A DNA stretch of 64,000 bases from Candidatus Thiodiazotropha sp. (ex Epidulcina cf. delphinae) (lineage in GTDB: Bacteria > Pseudomonadota > Gammaproteobacteria > Chromatiales > Chromatiaceae), in NCBI GenBank assembly GCA_025656455.1, contig JAHXHS010000018.1:35399-99398 (forward strand). The letters run 5' to 3'. Position numbers and translations under genes: made by a program. Every line of letters begins with the position of its first letter. Within the stretch, counting starts at the first letter, position 1. The notes under the pieces are model-generated. The model was not told where the DNA came from, searched no databases, and saw only the letters and a list, made by a program, of their open reading frames with translations. Of the stretch, positions 54,834-63,256 are shown piece after piece.

Positions 54834-54964
54834 GTTAAATATAGCGAGGCGGATGCCGGGATACAATAACGCTATCAGCCACTCCCCTGCCCGCCGCGAA
54901 GCCGTTGGCGGTGGATTTGCGCTAATCGGCGGCTTGATTCTATCTTTGCGAATACCCCCTAAAC

Positions 54965-54997
54965 GAAAAAACCCGAACCAGACGGGTTCGGGTTTTT
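54965..54997 (-). terminator. Rho-independent terminator of the CBS gene
   Basis: CCCGAACC-agac-GGTTCGGG with flanking A- and T-runs lies 28 bp after the CBS gene stop on the reverse strand. Confidence 0.9.
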
Positions 54998-55025
54998 GCC
55001 TCCGTCACGATGTTCTATCCCTGTC

Positions 55026-55487
55026 CTAACCCAGGCTCGCGTTGGCATCCGCCAGATTGGCCTGAAAAATTGCCTTGTGAATATCCCCCAGACTGAGCAT
55101 GCCCACGAGCTTGCCCCCATCCGCAACCGGGATACGGCGGAATTTATGCCGCACCATGATCGTCGCGGCGCGCAGAATATGCATATCGGGACTGACGGTG
55201 ATGACATTCGGCGTCATCACGTCGGACACCTTGAGATTCACCACGTCCTTATACTGCAGCATCATGTTGTCATAGTCCGGGGTGGCCATGACATCCTTAA
55301 AATCCTCCAGGGTCGGAAACATCCGGTGAAGCACATCCTTCTCAGCGATTATCCCCACCAGCTTGCCATCCTCCTCAACCGGCAGACCGCTGAAACGAAA
55401 CAGGCACATCAGAGAGACCACTTCCAAAAGCTTGGCATCCGGAACCACCGTCTTTGGCGATCTTGACATTATTTCGTTTACCAGCAT
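55026..55487 (-). CDS. Tandem CBS-domain protein
   Basis: The 153-residue protein is made almost wholly of two CBS motifs (about 1-65 and 78-145), which bind adenine nucleotides such as AMP, ATP or NAD. Characteristic stretches are VNEIMSRSPKTVVPDAKL, GKLVGIIAEKDVLHRMFP, VSDVMTPNVITVSPDMHI and GKLVGMLSLGDIH. ATG 55487 is chosen because GAGGAG lies 8 nt upstream; a TTG two codons before is less likely. No effector domain is fused, so it probably regulates a partner. It is divergent from nrdAB. Confidence 0.88.
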   Translation of the reverse strand: MLVNEIMSRSPKTVVPDAKLLEVVSLMCLFRFSGLPVEEDGKLVGIIAEKDVLHRMFPTLEDFKDVMATPDYDNMMLQYKDVVNLKVSDVMTPNVITVSPDMHILRAATIMVRHKFRRIPVADGGKLVGMLSLGDIHKAIFQANLADANASLG

Positions 55488-55810
55488 CAACAAAACTCCT
55501 CGTCTTTAATATCGATTAATTTTTATTCGGGTCCTTTACCCAGCCACAACGATACGCATTCCGCGACGGGTTGCCAACTCTTTTTCGCCTCCCCAAGCGG
55601 CTGAACTATATGGACAATTCAACGCCGCCACGGCCGCGACAGACGCCCCGTGAACCGGCCCGGCGCCATCCTCTCCTCCCTCGGAGCCGGCAATCCCAAC
55701 CGCTTTTCGAAGCGCCCGCGAATGACCGCCGGCTCATCCGCCGGCGGGAAAAAAATCGACATCACGCTAAGCCGATGATTTGCCGTTAAAAGCGCTCGAT
55801 GATCCATAAC

Positions 55811-55851
55811 TTATCCACAGTTGACACACAGTTTGAGATCCCTTTTCCACA
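55811..55851 (+). promoter_or_regulatory. DnaA boxes upstream of nrdA
   Basis: TTATCCACA at 55811-55819 is a perfect DnaA box. TTTTCCACA at 55843-55851 is a one-mismatch relative in the same orientation. DnaA control of nrdA is known in Escherichia coli, where it ties dNTP supply to replication; here it sits just upstream of the NrdR boxes. Confidence 0.7.
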
Positions 55852-55858
55852 GCTTCAT

Positions 55859-55906
55859 ACACAATATATTGTGGTTGACATCGGTGAAATACGATATATA
55901 TTGTGT
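55859..55906 (+). promoter_or_regulatory. Tandem NrdR boxes of the nrdAB promoter
   Basis: ACACAATATATTGTGG at 55859-55874 and ACGATATATATTGTGT at 55891-55906 match the NrdR palindrome. Their starts are 32 bp apart, exactly as at nrdD. Confidence 0.85.
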
Positions 55907-56175
55907 TTACTGGTTTTGAAACCGGGATCTTCGGATCCTCACTCGACAACCAGCCGGACAGGCCGGTGAACGACCGGCCGCATGGGGAAGAAAACCGGTC
56001 TCATCAGGGGGCGACGACCCCCGTTCCATAGCGCCGGTTTCAGACAGGGGCGAGCGACGAACCACAGACGGCCCTGTCAGCAAGGCAAGACCACCAAACT
56101 AGACCTTCGAGCGCCAGGGCAATGCCGTCATAGAGCCGGGCCGACGATGGCTACAAAACAGAATCAGGAGAAGAA

Positions 56176-59100
56176 ATGGCAACACAAACAGCCAACCCCG
56201 ACGCCTCCGTTGCCGCCACCCAACCGCCCGCGTTGCAGGAACCCGCCCACCAGGCCCAGCCCGCTCCCGGCGGCGGCATTCAGGTCATCCGCCGCAACGG
56301 CAAGGTCACCCATTTCGATCCCGGCAAGATCACCGTCGCCGTGACCAAGGCCTTTCTCGCCGTCGAAGGGGGCAGCGCCGCCGCTTCCGGCCGTATCCAC
56401 GACACCGTCAAGGCGCTCACCGACCAGGTGGTCGGCGCTCTGACCCGGCGTCTGCCCGACAACGGCACCGTGCATATCGAGGACATCCAGGACCAGGTCG
56501 AGTTGTCGCTGATGCGCTCCGGCGAGCACAAGGCGGCTCGCGCCTATGTGCTGTACCGCGAAAGCCAGTCACAAAAGCGTGCCGATGAGGCCGCCAAGCG
56601 CGCCGAGATCGAAGGCATTCCCGAGGAGCACCGGGTCAACGTCACCCTCGCCGACGGCGCCACCCGCCCCCTCGACATCGAACGCCTGCAGGCCCTGGTC
56701 AACGAGGCGTGCAACGGCCTGGACGAAGTGGACGCCGCGCGCATTCTGCAGGATGCCTGCCGCAACCTGTTCGACGGGGTGAAAGAGAACGACGTCTCCC
56801 AGACCCTGGTGATGAGCGCCCGCACCCTGATCGACCGGGAGCCCAACTACTCCCAGGTCGCCGCCCGCCTGCTGCTCGACATCCTGCGCCGGGAGGCCCT
56901 CGGCTTTCTCAAGCTCGACACCCGGGTCAACACCCAGGCCGAGATGGCCGAACGCTACGGCGACTATTTCAAACACTACATCAAACAGGGCGAGGAGCTG
57001 GAGCTGCTCGACACCCGCCTCGGACAGTACGACCTGGATCGCCTGATCGCCGCCATCAAACCAGCGCGCGACCTGCGGTTCACCTACCTGGGCCTGCAGA
57101 CCCTCTACGACCGCTACTTCCTCCACAGCGAGAACGGCACCCGCTTCGAGCTGCCCCAGGCCTTCTTCATGCGCGTCGCCATGGGCCTGGCGATCAACGA
57201 GATCGACCGGGAGGCCCGCGCCATCGAGTTCTACGACCTGCTCTCCCGCTTCGACTTCATGAGCTCCACCCCGACCCTGTTCAACTCGGGCACCCTGCGG
57301 CCCCAGCTCTCGAGCTGCTACCTGACCACGGTGGCCGACGACCTGGACGGCATCTACAGCAGCATCAAGGACAACGCCCTGCTCTCCAAATTCGCCGGCG
57401 GCCTGGGCAACGACTGGACCCGGGTGCGCGGTCTCGGCGCCCATATCAAGGGCACCAACGGCAAGTCCCAGGGGGTGGTGCCCTTCCTCAAGGTGGCCAA
57501 CGACACCGCGGTGGCGGTCAACCAATGCTTCGCCCCGGATACGCTGGTGCATACCGCCGATGGGGTCAAGCCTATCAAGGCTGTAGAACCGGGTGATTTG
57601 GTCCTCGGACAGCGGGGTATCTACCGTGAAGTTACCAAGCGCATGGCCTACAACCAGACCGACCCGATGGTTGAGATCCATGCCAAACACGCCGTTTCAC
57701 CCTTGCGCGTAACCTCGGGGCATCCCCTGTGGGCGCTACAGGGTATCCCCATGGAGCAAGCCAACAAACGCAGCTACCGCTGGCTGGAGCAGCGCAAGGT
57801 CGCGCCTCAGTGGGTGGAAGCGGGCCGGATCAAGCCTGGCGACTATGTCGCCCAGGCGATACCCCGGGAAATCGTCCCAGTGGCCCATTTCCACACCGAC
57901 GAGGCCCGTCTCTACGGCATCCTGCTCGGCGACGGTCACTGCACGAAACAGGGTCTCGAATGGGGCGTCTCCGGCAATCCCGGCAAAGACGCCCACCTCG
58001 ACTTTGTGCGCGGCTATCTCGAAGCCAACGGCATTCACTACTGGATCAAGAACGAACGCCCGAACTATCTGCAAATCGGCTGGTCCGCCGGTTACGGGGT
58101 CGCCAGAGACGCCACCACCGGGCAACTGATACGCGGCGACAAACCCGGCTTTCTCTTTTCCCGTGAAGACCTCTACGACGCGCAAGACAACAAGCGCATC
58201 GCCCGGCGTTACGCCCACCTGCCGGAAGAGCAGACCCTCTCGCTCATCCAAGGACTGCTTGAAACGGACGGCAACATCAGCCGCGCCAAGGAGATCACTT
58301 TCACCAACACATCCCAACCCTTGATCGAGGGCCTGCGTTATCAACTGCTCCGTCTCGGCATACCCAGTTCCGGGCAATACCGGGAGCGCAGGCAGAACCA
58401 CCGGGGCATCCGCGGGGATGGTGAAAGCATCCGCTTCAACGGCGTCTGTAAGGCCTATGATCTGCGTATACCGGCGGTCAAGAGAATCGCCGAGCGCATG
58501 GGATGCAAAACCCTCACCAAGTTCAACTGGCTGCATTGGGAGAACTGGCTCTTTACCCGGGTGCGCCGTGTCACCGATCTCGATCCCGTCCCCTTCGTCT
58601 ATGACTTGAAAGTCGAAGGCGACCACGCCTACATGACGACCGCAGCGCTCGCCCACAACGGCGGCAAACGCAAGGGCGCGGTCTGCGCCTACCTGGAGAC
58701 CTGGCACGTCGACATCGAGGAGTTCCTCGAGCTGCGCAAGAACACCGGTGACGAGCGCCGCCGCACCCACGACATGAACACCGCCAACTGGATCCCCGAC
58801 CTGTTCATGCAGCGGGTCGCCGAAGAGAAGGATTGGACCCTGTTCTCACCCAACGAGACCCCCGACCTGCACGACCTCACCGGCAAGGCCTTCGAAGCGG
58901 CCTATGTCGCCTATGAAGCGAAAGCAGCGCGGGGCGAGATGGATGTGGTCAAGAGCGTCAAGGCGGTCGAGCTGTGGCGCAAGATGCTCGGCCTGCTGTT
59001 CGAGACCGGCCATCCCTGGATCACCTTCAAGGACCCCTGCAACCTGCGCTACACCAACCAGCACATGGGGGTGGTGCACAGCTCCAATCTCTGCACCGAG

Positions 59101-60195
59101 ATCACCCTGCACACCAATGACAGCGAGATCGCGGTCTGCAACCTGGGCTCGGTCAACCTCACCGCCCACACCACCGAGCAGGGTCTCGACCTGGAAAAGT
59201 TGGAGCGGACCGTGACCACCGCGATGCGCATGCTCGACAATGTCATCGACTACAACTTCTACAGCGTGCCCCAGGCGCGGCAATCCAACCTGCGCCACCG
59301 CCCGGTGGGCCTCGGCATCATGGGTTTCCAGGACGCCCTCTACAAACAACGTCTGCCCTATACCTCCGACGAGGCGCTGGCATTCGCCGACCGCTCCATG
59401 GAGGCGGTCAGCTATTTCGCCATCCAGGCCTCTTCCGATCTGGCGGCGGAACGCGGTCGCTACTCCAGCTATGAAGGCTCGCTGTGGAGCCAGGGCGTGC
59501 TGCCCATCGACTCGCTGAAGCTGCTCAAGGCCGAGCGCGGCGACTACCTGCAGGTGGACGAGAGCCAGACCCTCGACTGGGACGCCCTGCGCGACAAGAT
59601 CCACAGCCAGGGGATGCGCAACGCCAACACCATGGCGATCGCCCCCACCGCCACCATCTCCAACATCTGCGGCGTCAGCCAGTCCATCGAGCCCACCTAC
59701 CAGAACCTGTTCGTCAAATCGAACCTCTCCGGCGAGTTCACCGTGGTCAATCCCTACATGGTCCACGACTTGAAAAAGCTCGATCTGTGGGACGAGGTGA
59801 TGATCAACGACCTCAAATACTACGACGGCTCCCTGCAGCCCATCGACCGCATCCCGGACGCGTTGAAGTCGGTCTACGCCACCGCCTTCGAGATCGACCC
59901 CCGCTGGCTGGTCGAGGCCGGTTCCCGTCGCCAGAAATGGATCGACCAGGGCCAATCCCTCAACCTCTACATGGCCGAGCCCTCCGGCAAGAAGCTGGAC
60001 AACCTCTACAAGCTGGCCTGGGTGCGCGGCCTCAAGACCACCTACTACCTGCGCTCCATCGGCGCCACCGGCGCGGAGAAGACCTCGGTCAAGCAGGGCA
60101 GCGACGGCGGCGGCACCGACCTGATCAACGCCAACGGCAACGAAGCCCCCAAGGCCTGCTCCATCCTCGACCCTGACTGCGATGCCTGCCAATAG
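56176..60195 (+). CDS. nrdA: Class I ribonucleoside-diphosphate reductase alpha subunit, interrupted by an intein
   Basis: NrdA reduces NDPs to dNDPs with radical transfer from NrdB. The 1339-residue precursor contains a 378-residue intein at 451-828; without it NrdA has 961 residues, like pseudomonad NrdA. Two ATP-cone regions precede the catalytic barrel (residues 35-135 and 150-245). Active-site features are SSCYL, SNLCTEI and EIAVCNLGS for the three catalytic Cys, the Tyr pair in LKTTYYLRSIGA, and a C-terminal redox pair in DPDCDACQ. The ATG has AGGAG at proper distance. nrdB lies 56 nt downstream. Confidence 0.95.
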   Translation: MATQTANPDASVAATQPPALQEPAHQAQPAPGGGIQVIRRNGKVTHFDPGKITVAVTKAFLAVEGGSAAASGRIHDTVKALTDQVVGALTRRLPDNGTVHIEDIQDQVELSLMRSGEHKAARAYVLYRESQSQKRADEAAKRAEIEGIPEEHRVNVTLADGATRPLDIERLQALVNEACNGLDEVDAARILQDACRNLFDGVKENDVSQTLVMSARTLIDREPNYSQVAARLLLDILRREALGFLKLDTRVNTQAEMAERYGDYFKHYIKQGEELELLDTRLGQYDLDRLIAAIKPARDLRFTYLGLQTLYDRYFLHSENGTRFELPQAFFMRVAMGLAINEIDREARAIEFYDLLSRFDFMSSTPTLFNSGTLRPQLSSCYLTTVADDLDGIYSSIKDNALLSKFAGGLGNDWTRVRGLGAHIKGTNGKSQGVVPFLKVANDTAVAVNQCFAPDTLVHTADGVKPIKAVEPGDLVLGQRGIYREVTKRMAYNQTDPMVEIHAKHAVSPLRVTSGHPLWALQGIPMEQANKRSYRWLEQRKVAPQWVEAGRIKPGDYVAQAIPREIVPVAHFHTDEARLYGILLGDGHCTKQGLEWGVSGNPGKDAHLDFVRGYLEANGIHYWIKNERPNYLQIGWSAGYGVARDATTGQLIRGDKPGFLFSREDLYDAQDNKRIARRYAHLPEEQTLSLIQGLLETDGNISRAKEITFTNTSQPLIEGLRYQLLRLGIPSSGQYRERRQNHRGIRGDGESIRFNGVCKAYDLRIPAVKRIAERMGCKTLTKFNWLHWENWLFTRVRRVTDLDPVPFVYDLKVEGDHAYMTTAALAHNGGKRKGAVCAYLETWHVDIEEFLELRKNTGDERRRTHDMNTANWIPDLFMQRVAEEKDWTLFSPNETPDLHDLTGKAFEAAYVAYEAKAARGEMDVVKSVKAVELWRKMLGLLFETGHPWITFKDPCNLRYTNQHMGVVHSSNLCTEITLHTNDSEIAVCNLGSVNLTAHTTEQGLDLEKLERTVTTAMRMLDNVIDYNFYSVPQARQSNLRHRPVGLGIMGFQDALYKQRLPYTSDEALAFADRSMEAVSYFAIQASSDLAAERGRYSSYEGSLWSQGVLPIDSLKLLKAERGDYLQVDESQTLDWDALRDKIHSQGMRNANTMAIAPTATISNICGVSQSIEPTYQNLFVKSNLSGEFTVVNPYMVHDLKKLDLWDEVMINDLKYYDGSLQPIDRIPDALKSVYATAFEIDPRWLVEAGSRRQKWIDQGQSLNLYMAEPSGKKLDNLYKLAWVRGLKTTYYLRSIGATGAEKTSVKQGSDGGGTDLINANGNEAPKACSILDPDCDACQ
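57526..58659 (+). mobile_element. Intein with LAGLIDADG homing endonuclease inside NrdA
   Basis: The intein starts at Cys (residue 451 of the precursor, CFAPDTLVHT) and ends with ALAHN (828). Block B is VTSGHPLWAL with the conserved Thr and His. Block F is VYDLKVEGDHAYM. Two endonuclease motifs, GILLGDGH (intein residue about 131-138) and LIQGLLETDGNI (240-251), show an apparently intact LAGLIDADG enzyme. The host motif NQ/GGKRKGA is split precisely. The first residue after the intein is Gly, whereas standard splicing needs Cys, Ser or Thr there. Confidence 0.92.
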
Positions 60196-60251
60196 CAAGG
60201 CCAAGACAAATGAACACCCAAGCGTTAAGCACTGAGAGAGGGGAATAGAAA

Positions 60252-61415
60252 ATGCTGAACTGGGACGACCCACTCGCCAAGCCCGCCCCCACAGAGACCG
60301 CGCCTGCGCCGGCAACCAGCGACAAGCCACCGGCCCACCCCCATGTGGTGGAGCTGGCCGCCAGGGCGCTGCAGACGGAAGACGACGCAAACGCGCAACC
60401 CGCCGCCGAGATGAAGCCGGTCAACCCCGACGACAAACGGGTCATCAACGGCATGACCGACATCAACCAGCTCGCCCCCTTCAAGTACCCCTGGGCCTGG
60501 GAGTACTTCCTCAACGGCAACAAGAACCACTGGACCCCGCTGGACATCAACATGGCCCAGGACGTACACGACTACCAGCGCAAGCTGACCCTGGAAGAGC
60601 GTCATGTCTACGAGAACGTGCTCTCCTACCTCACCACCTCCGACATCCTGGCGATGCGCAACATCGGCCTGGCGGTGATGGAGAAGATGAGCGCCCCCGA
60701 ACTGCAGATCTACCAGGCCCGCCAGGTCTACGAAGAGTCGTTGCACACCTGGACCTACCAGCACTGCATCGAGACCATCGGCCTCGACCAGGGCGAGATC
60801 TACAACCGCTACCGGGTGGTGCCCGAGATCAACAAGAAGATCCAGATCACCAACCGCCGCCTCTCCTCGATCCTGCGGGCCGATATCAACCTGCGCGATC
60901 CCGACGAGTTGCAGAACTTCGTCATGGCCTACATCTTTTTTGCCGCCATTTTCGAGGGTTGCTGGTTCTACAACGGTTTCAGTCCGATCTTCGCCTTGCA
61001 GCGTCGCGGCCTGATGAAGGGCACCGCCGAGCAGTTGCAATACATCATGCGCGATGAAGTGCTGCACGCCTCCTTCGGCATCCGGGTGGTCAAGCAGATT
61101 ATTCTGGAAGAGAACCTCAGCCTGGATAAAAAGGCGTTGCGAGTGATGTGGGACGAGGCCGAGGCCGCCGAGGTCGGTTATGCCGGTTATATCCTCAAGG
61201 ATCCGATTTTGGGGTATTCCAAAGAGGATCACATCGGGCAGTTTCGGTTTACCGCCAACCGGCGGGCGCGGCAGCTTGGGATCGAAGAGCCTTTTCCAGG
61301 GGCCGAGGCGACCTTGCCCTGGTTGGATGAACAGGCGAACTTGCGGAAAGAGAAGAATTTTTTTGAGACGCGGGTGACGGAGTATCAGACGGGGGGGGCG
61401 CTTAAATGGGAGTGA
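60252..61415 (+). CDS. nrdB: Class I ribonucleoside-diphosphate reductase beta subunit
   Basis: NrdB holds the di-metal centre and tyrosyl radical that start ribonucleotide reduction. The 387-residue product has the metal ligands EESLH (Glu162, His165) and the probable radical Tyr169 in HTWTYQH. Further ligands are the Glu in FEGCWFYNGF and the Glu and His in MRDEVLHASFG. The N-terminal 60 residues are Pro/Ala-rich and poorly conserved. It follows nrdA by 56 nt. The presence of the Tyr argues for an oxygen-dependent class Ia-like radical. Confidence 0.95.
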   Translation: MLNWDDPLAKPAPTETAPAPATSDKPPAHPHVVELAARALQTEDDANAQPAAEMKPVNPDDKRVINGMTDINQLAPFKYPWAWEYFLNGNKNHWTPLDINMAQDVHDYQRKLTLEERHVYENVLSYLTTSDILAMRNIGLAVMEKMSAPELQIYQARQVYEESLHTWTYQHCIETIGLDQGEIYNRYRVVPEINKKIQITNRRLSSILRADINLRDPDELQNFVMAYIFFAAIFEGCWFYNGFSPIFALQRRGLMKGTAEQLQYIMRDEVLHASFGIRVVKQIILEENLSLDKKALRVMWDEAEAAEVGYAGYILKDPILGYSKEDHIGQFRFTANRRARQLGIEEPFPGAEATLPWLDEQANLRKEKNFFETRVTEYQTGGALKWE

Positions 61416-61424
61416 GTTTTTTTA

Positions 61425-61552
61425 ATTATGAATTTTGAATGTTGAATTTTGAATTAATGTGCTCGCTTTGCTCGTGCTTTTTTTATAATTAAAGATGTGA
61501 GCGCAGCGAACTCCTTCAATTCAAAATTCAACATTCATAATTCAAAATTACC
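61425..61552. repeat. Inverted pair of AT-rich GAATTTTGAAT repeats after nrdB
   Basis: AATTATGAATTTTGAATGTT at 61427 is mirrored by AACATTCATAATTCAAAATT at about 61532-61551, with GCTCGCTTTGCTCG and GAGCGCAGCGAAC tails between them. The two face each other, giving a 125-bp palindromic structure. A further copy lies at 61799-61860. Confidence 0.65.
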
Positions 61553-61563
61553 CGGAGGGTACC

Positions 61564-61755
61564 ATGCATTGTTCGCACTGTAATTCTTTGATGGCTGAAC
61601 TCGGCAATCAGCGGGATAGTCGTACCGAGCAACTGCAATTTGAATGTCCTGTGTGTAGAAGGACTCAGCTTGTTACGCGGACGCTGCATCAGTGGAGGAA
61701 CGGGCTGTCATTGCAGGCATGCCGCTTTGCCGGGCGGACGCTTCGGCATACTTGA
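61564..61755 (+). CDS. Small zinc-ribbon-like protein (63 aa)
   Basis: The product has two Cys pairs, CSHC (residues 3-6) and CPVC (28-31), consistent with one zinc ribbon, followed by a basic tail. GGAGG six nt before the ATG supports translation. No family is recognised. It lies downstream of nrdB beyond the palindromic repeats, so it may be transcribed separately. The function could be nucleic-acid binding, but this is speculation. Confidence 0.6.
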   Translation: MHCSHCNSLMAELGNQRDSRTEQLQFECPVCRRTQLVTRTLHQWRNGLSLQACRFAGRTLRHT

Positions 61756-62069
61756 TTGGTCTATCGGTGGGGGGCTGGGGGTTGGATATAAGGCTGGTTA
61801 ATTTTGAATTATGAATGTTGAATTTTGAATGAAGGTGCTCGCTTTGCTCGTGCTTTTTTATGATGAAAAAGCCATTGAAAGTAATGCTAATTATTTGCGG
61901 ATATAGGCAGAGAGCAGCACCCTCCTTTTTGGGAGGATAGCAGGCAAATAGCACGCTGCATTTCAGGCAAATTGCCTTCTATCCAACGAGATATTGCGGA
62001 ATAGTGGGCAATTTTCCTTTTGGATACAGAAATAGCAGGGATATAAGGCAATTTGCCTGCTACTTAATG
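61756..62069. other. Gene-free stretch with hairpin relics before the cassettes
   Basis: After the AT-rich repeat (61799-61860), GGATAGCAGGCAAAT is mirrored by ATTGCCTTCTATCC at about 61935-61986, and TAGCAGGGATATAAGGCAA pairs with TTTGCCTGCTA at 62032-62062. ATCCAAC at 61981 fits the inverse-core rule of attC sites, but the whole does not fold clearly as one. It may be a decayed attC or attI. Confidence 0.4.
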
Positions 62070-62727
62070 TTACATTTCATCAATCGAGAGGGAATGGTGT
62101 TGAAGTTTAAGGAAAAGCTAAGAAGATCTAGCAAACGCGCAAGAGTCGCTTATGTTGTTGCTCTACTTGCGATGATCTATTTCTTTATGACTGTAATTAA
62201 AGGCGTATATTTTTGGACAGATGGCAGCGACTTCGCTCTAGCGCAGAAAATAAATTATGGAATTGCGTGGCTTTTTGAAAAGACTTGGATTTTTCCATTA
62301 AGCACTCTTTGGGAGCTAATACCGGCAATTCTTTTTGAAGGGAGGGATATTTTTGCCTTTTATAAGGTCATCGTACCTCCAGGTGTTGTATTTGGTATTT
62401 GCATGTTATTTGTTGCAGACTTTCGTGTGTTGAGGGCTAAATTTCATGAACTCAAAGTGGAGATAGAGAAAGAAGTAGCTCTTCGTGAAATGCGTAAAGA
62501 TGCTGGTTTGGAGACCGCACCTGAATCTGTTTCTGTCGATGTGTTAATTAGCAATGCAACAAATGACGATCCAGCTTGGCATAATACATGGTGGGGTCAA
62601 ATTATTATTGGTATTGCTATCGCACTGGTTGTCGCGGCTATAGGTCTTCAGTAGTGAAATGTAACAATCAAATCAACTACGCGCCTTCGGCGCCGGACGC
62701 TCGTACCTCGCGCCGGTTATTTAGGCG
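62070..62727 (+). mobile_element. Integron-type gene cassette 1
   Basis: The left boundary is G/TTACAT (62069/62070) and the right boundary is G/TTAGGC (62727/62728). The first bases TTACATTTCA are complementary to TGAAATGTAA at the beginning of its attC (62655-62664), the hallmark of an integron cassette. One gene, oriented toward the attC, fills it. Confidence 0.75.
62094..62654 (+). CDS. Cassette-borne membrane protein of unknown function
   Basis: From ATG 62094 the product has 186 residues. Hydrophobic segments are at about 15-37, 50-80 (two short or one kinked), 92-112 and 167-184. A charged helical stretch (about 115-140, with AKFHELKVEIEKEVALREMRKD) lies between the last two, probably on the cytoplasmic side. 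The base composition is clearly lower in GC than nrdAB next door, suggesting foreign origin. No domain is recognised. The start 24 nt after the cassette border fits gene-cassette layout; an earlier in-frame ATG at 62004 lies outside the cassette. Confidence 0.7.
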   Translation: MVLKFKEKLRRSSKRARVAYVVALLAMIYFFMTVIKGVYFWTDGSDFALAQKINYGIAWLFEKTWIFPLSTLWELIPAILFEGRDIFAFYKVIVPPGVVFGICMLFVADFRVLRAKFHELKVEIEKEVALREMRKDAGLETAPESVSVDVLISNATNDDPAWHNTWWGQIIIGIAIALVVAAIGLQ

Positions 62728-62733
62728 TTAGGC
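62659..62733 (+). other. attC recombination site
   Basis: The 75-bp site runs from the inverse core ATGTAAC to the core GTTAGGC. Between them AAATCAACTACGCGC is partly complementary to GCGCCGGTTATTT, with GCGCCTTCGGCGC at the centre. This is the imperfect-palindrome architecture recognised by integron integrases as a folded single strand. Confidence 0.8.
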
Positions 62734-62761
62734 AAAGAGAAAAAACACAAGGAGGAATATT

Positions 62762-63256
62762 ATGGCACGTAGAGCATTTTATAGTTTTCACTATAAGCCG
62801 GATAACTGGAGGGCTTCACAGATAAGAAATATGGGAGTAGTTGAAGGAAATAGGCCAGCTACAGATAATGACTGGGAAACGGTTAAAAAAGGTGGCGACA
62901 AGTCTATTCAGAAATGGATTGATGGGCAGCTTAATGGGAAATCTGTTGCTATCGTTCTAATTGGATCCAATACCGCCGGTCGCAAATGGATTAAGTACGA
63001 GATAAAAAAGGCATGGCAGGATGACAAAGGAGTATTAGGAGTCTATGTTCACAATCTAAAGGACAGCGATGGAGACCAATCAACAAAAGGAAATAATCCT
63101 TTTGACGCCTATAAAATTGGCGAAACTTCGATGTCTAAAATTGTCAAAGCATATGACCCACCCTATTCAACAAGTAACTATGTATATGACCACATAAAAG
63201 ACAATCTCGAAGACTGGATAGAGACGGCAATAGATATAAGAAACAAATATGACTGA
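62762..63256 (+). CDS. TIR-like (ThsB/DUF1863 family) protein, probable antiphage sensor
   Basis: The 164-residue protein starts ARRAFYSFHYKPDNWRASQIRN, the N-terminus typical of ThsB-like TIR proteins of the Thoeris antiphage system. It continues with IVLIGSNTAGRKWIKYEI, which holds the likely catalytic Glu, and NPFDAYKIG. In Thoeris, ThsB detects infection and makes a signal nucleotide from NAD that activates an effector. AAGGAGG lies 7 nt before the ATG. The stop overlaps the next gene by 8 nt. Low GC fits cassette-borne DNA. No ThsA-like SIR2/SLOG effector is present in the window. Confidence 0.85.
   Translation: MARRAFYSFHYKPDNWRASQIRNMGVVEGNRPATDNDWETVKKGGDKSIQKWIDGQLNGKSVAIVLIGSNTAGRKWIKYEIKKAWQDDKGVLGVYVHNLKDSDGDQSTKGNNPFDAYKIGETSMSKIVKAYDPPYSTSNYVYDHIKDNLEDWIETAIDIRNKYD

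Larger units (their letters stand above)
55488..56175. other. Long control region upstream of nrdA
   Basis: No convincing gene is present in these 688 bp. The segment 55811-55906 contains DnaA and NrdR sites. About 270 bp then separate the NrdR boxes from the nrdA start, leaving room for a long untranslated leader with GC-rich stems such as GACCGGCCGCATGGGG. Confidence 0.5.

Noticed and set aside
58846..60390. 514-codon open frame on the reverse strand opposite nrdA/nrdB
   Set aside because: Antisense shadow of high-GC coding sequence; composition (Val, Gly, Leu, Asp, His rich) is typical of such shadows.
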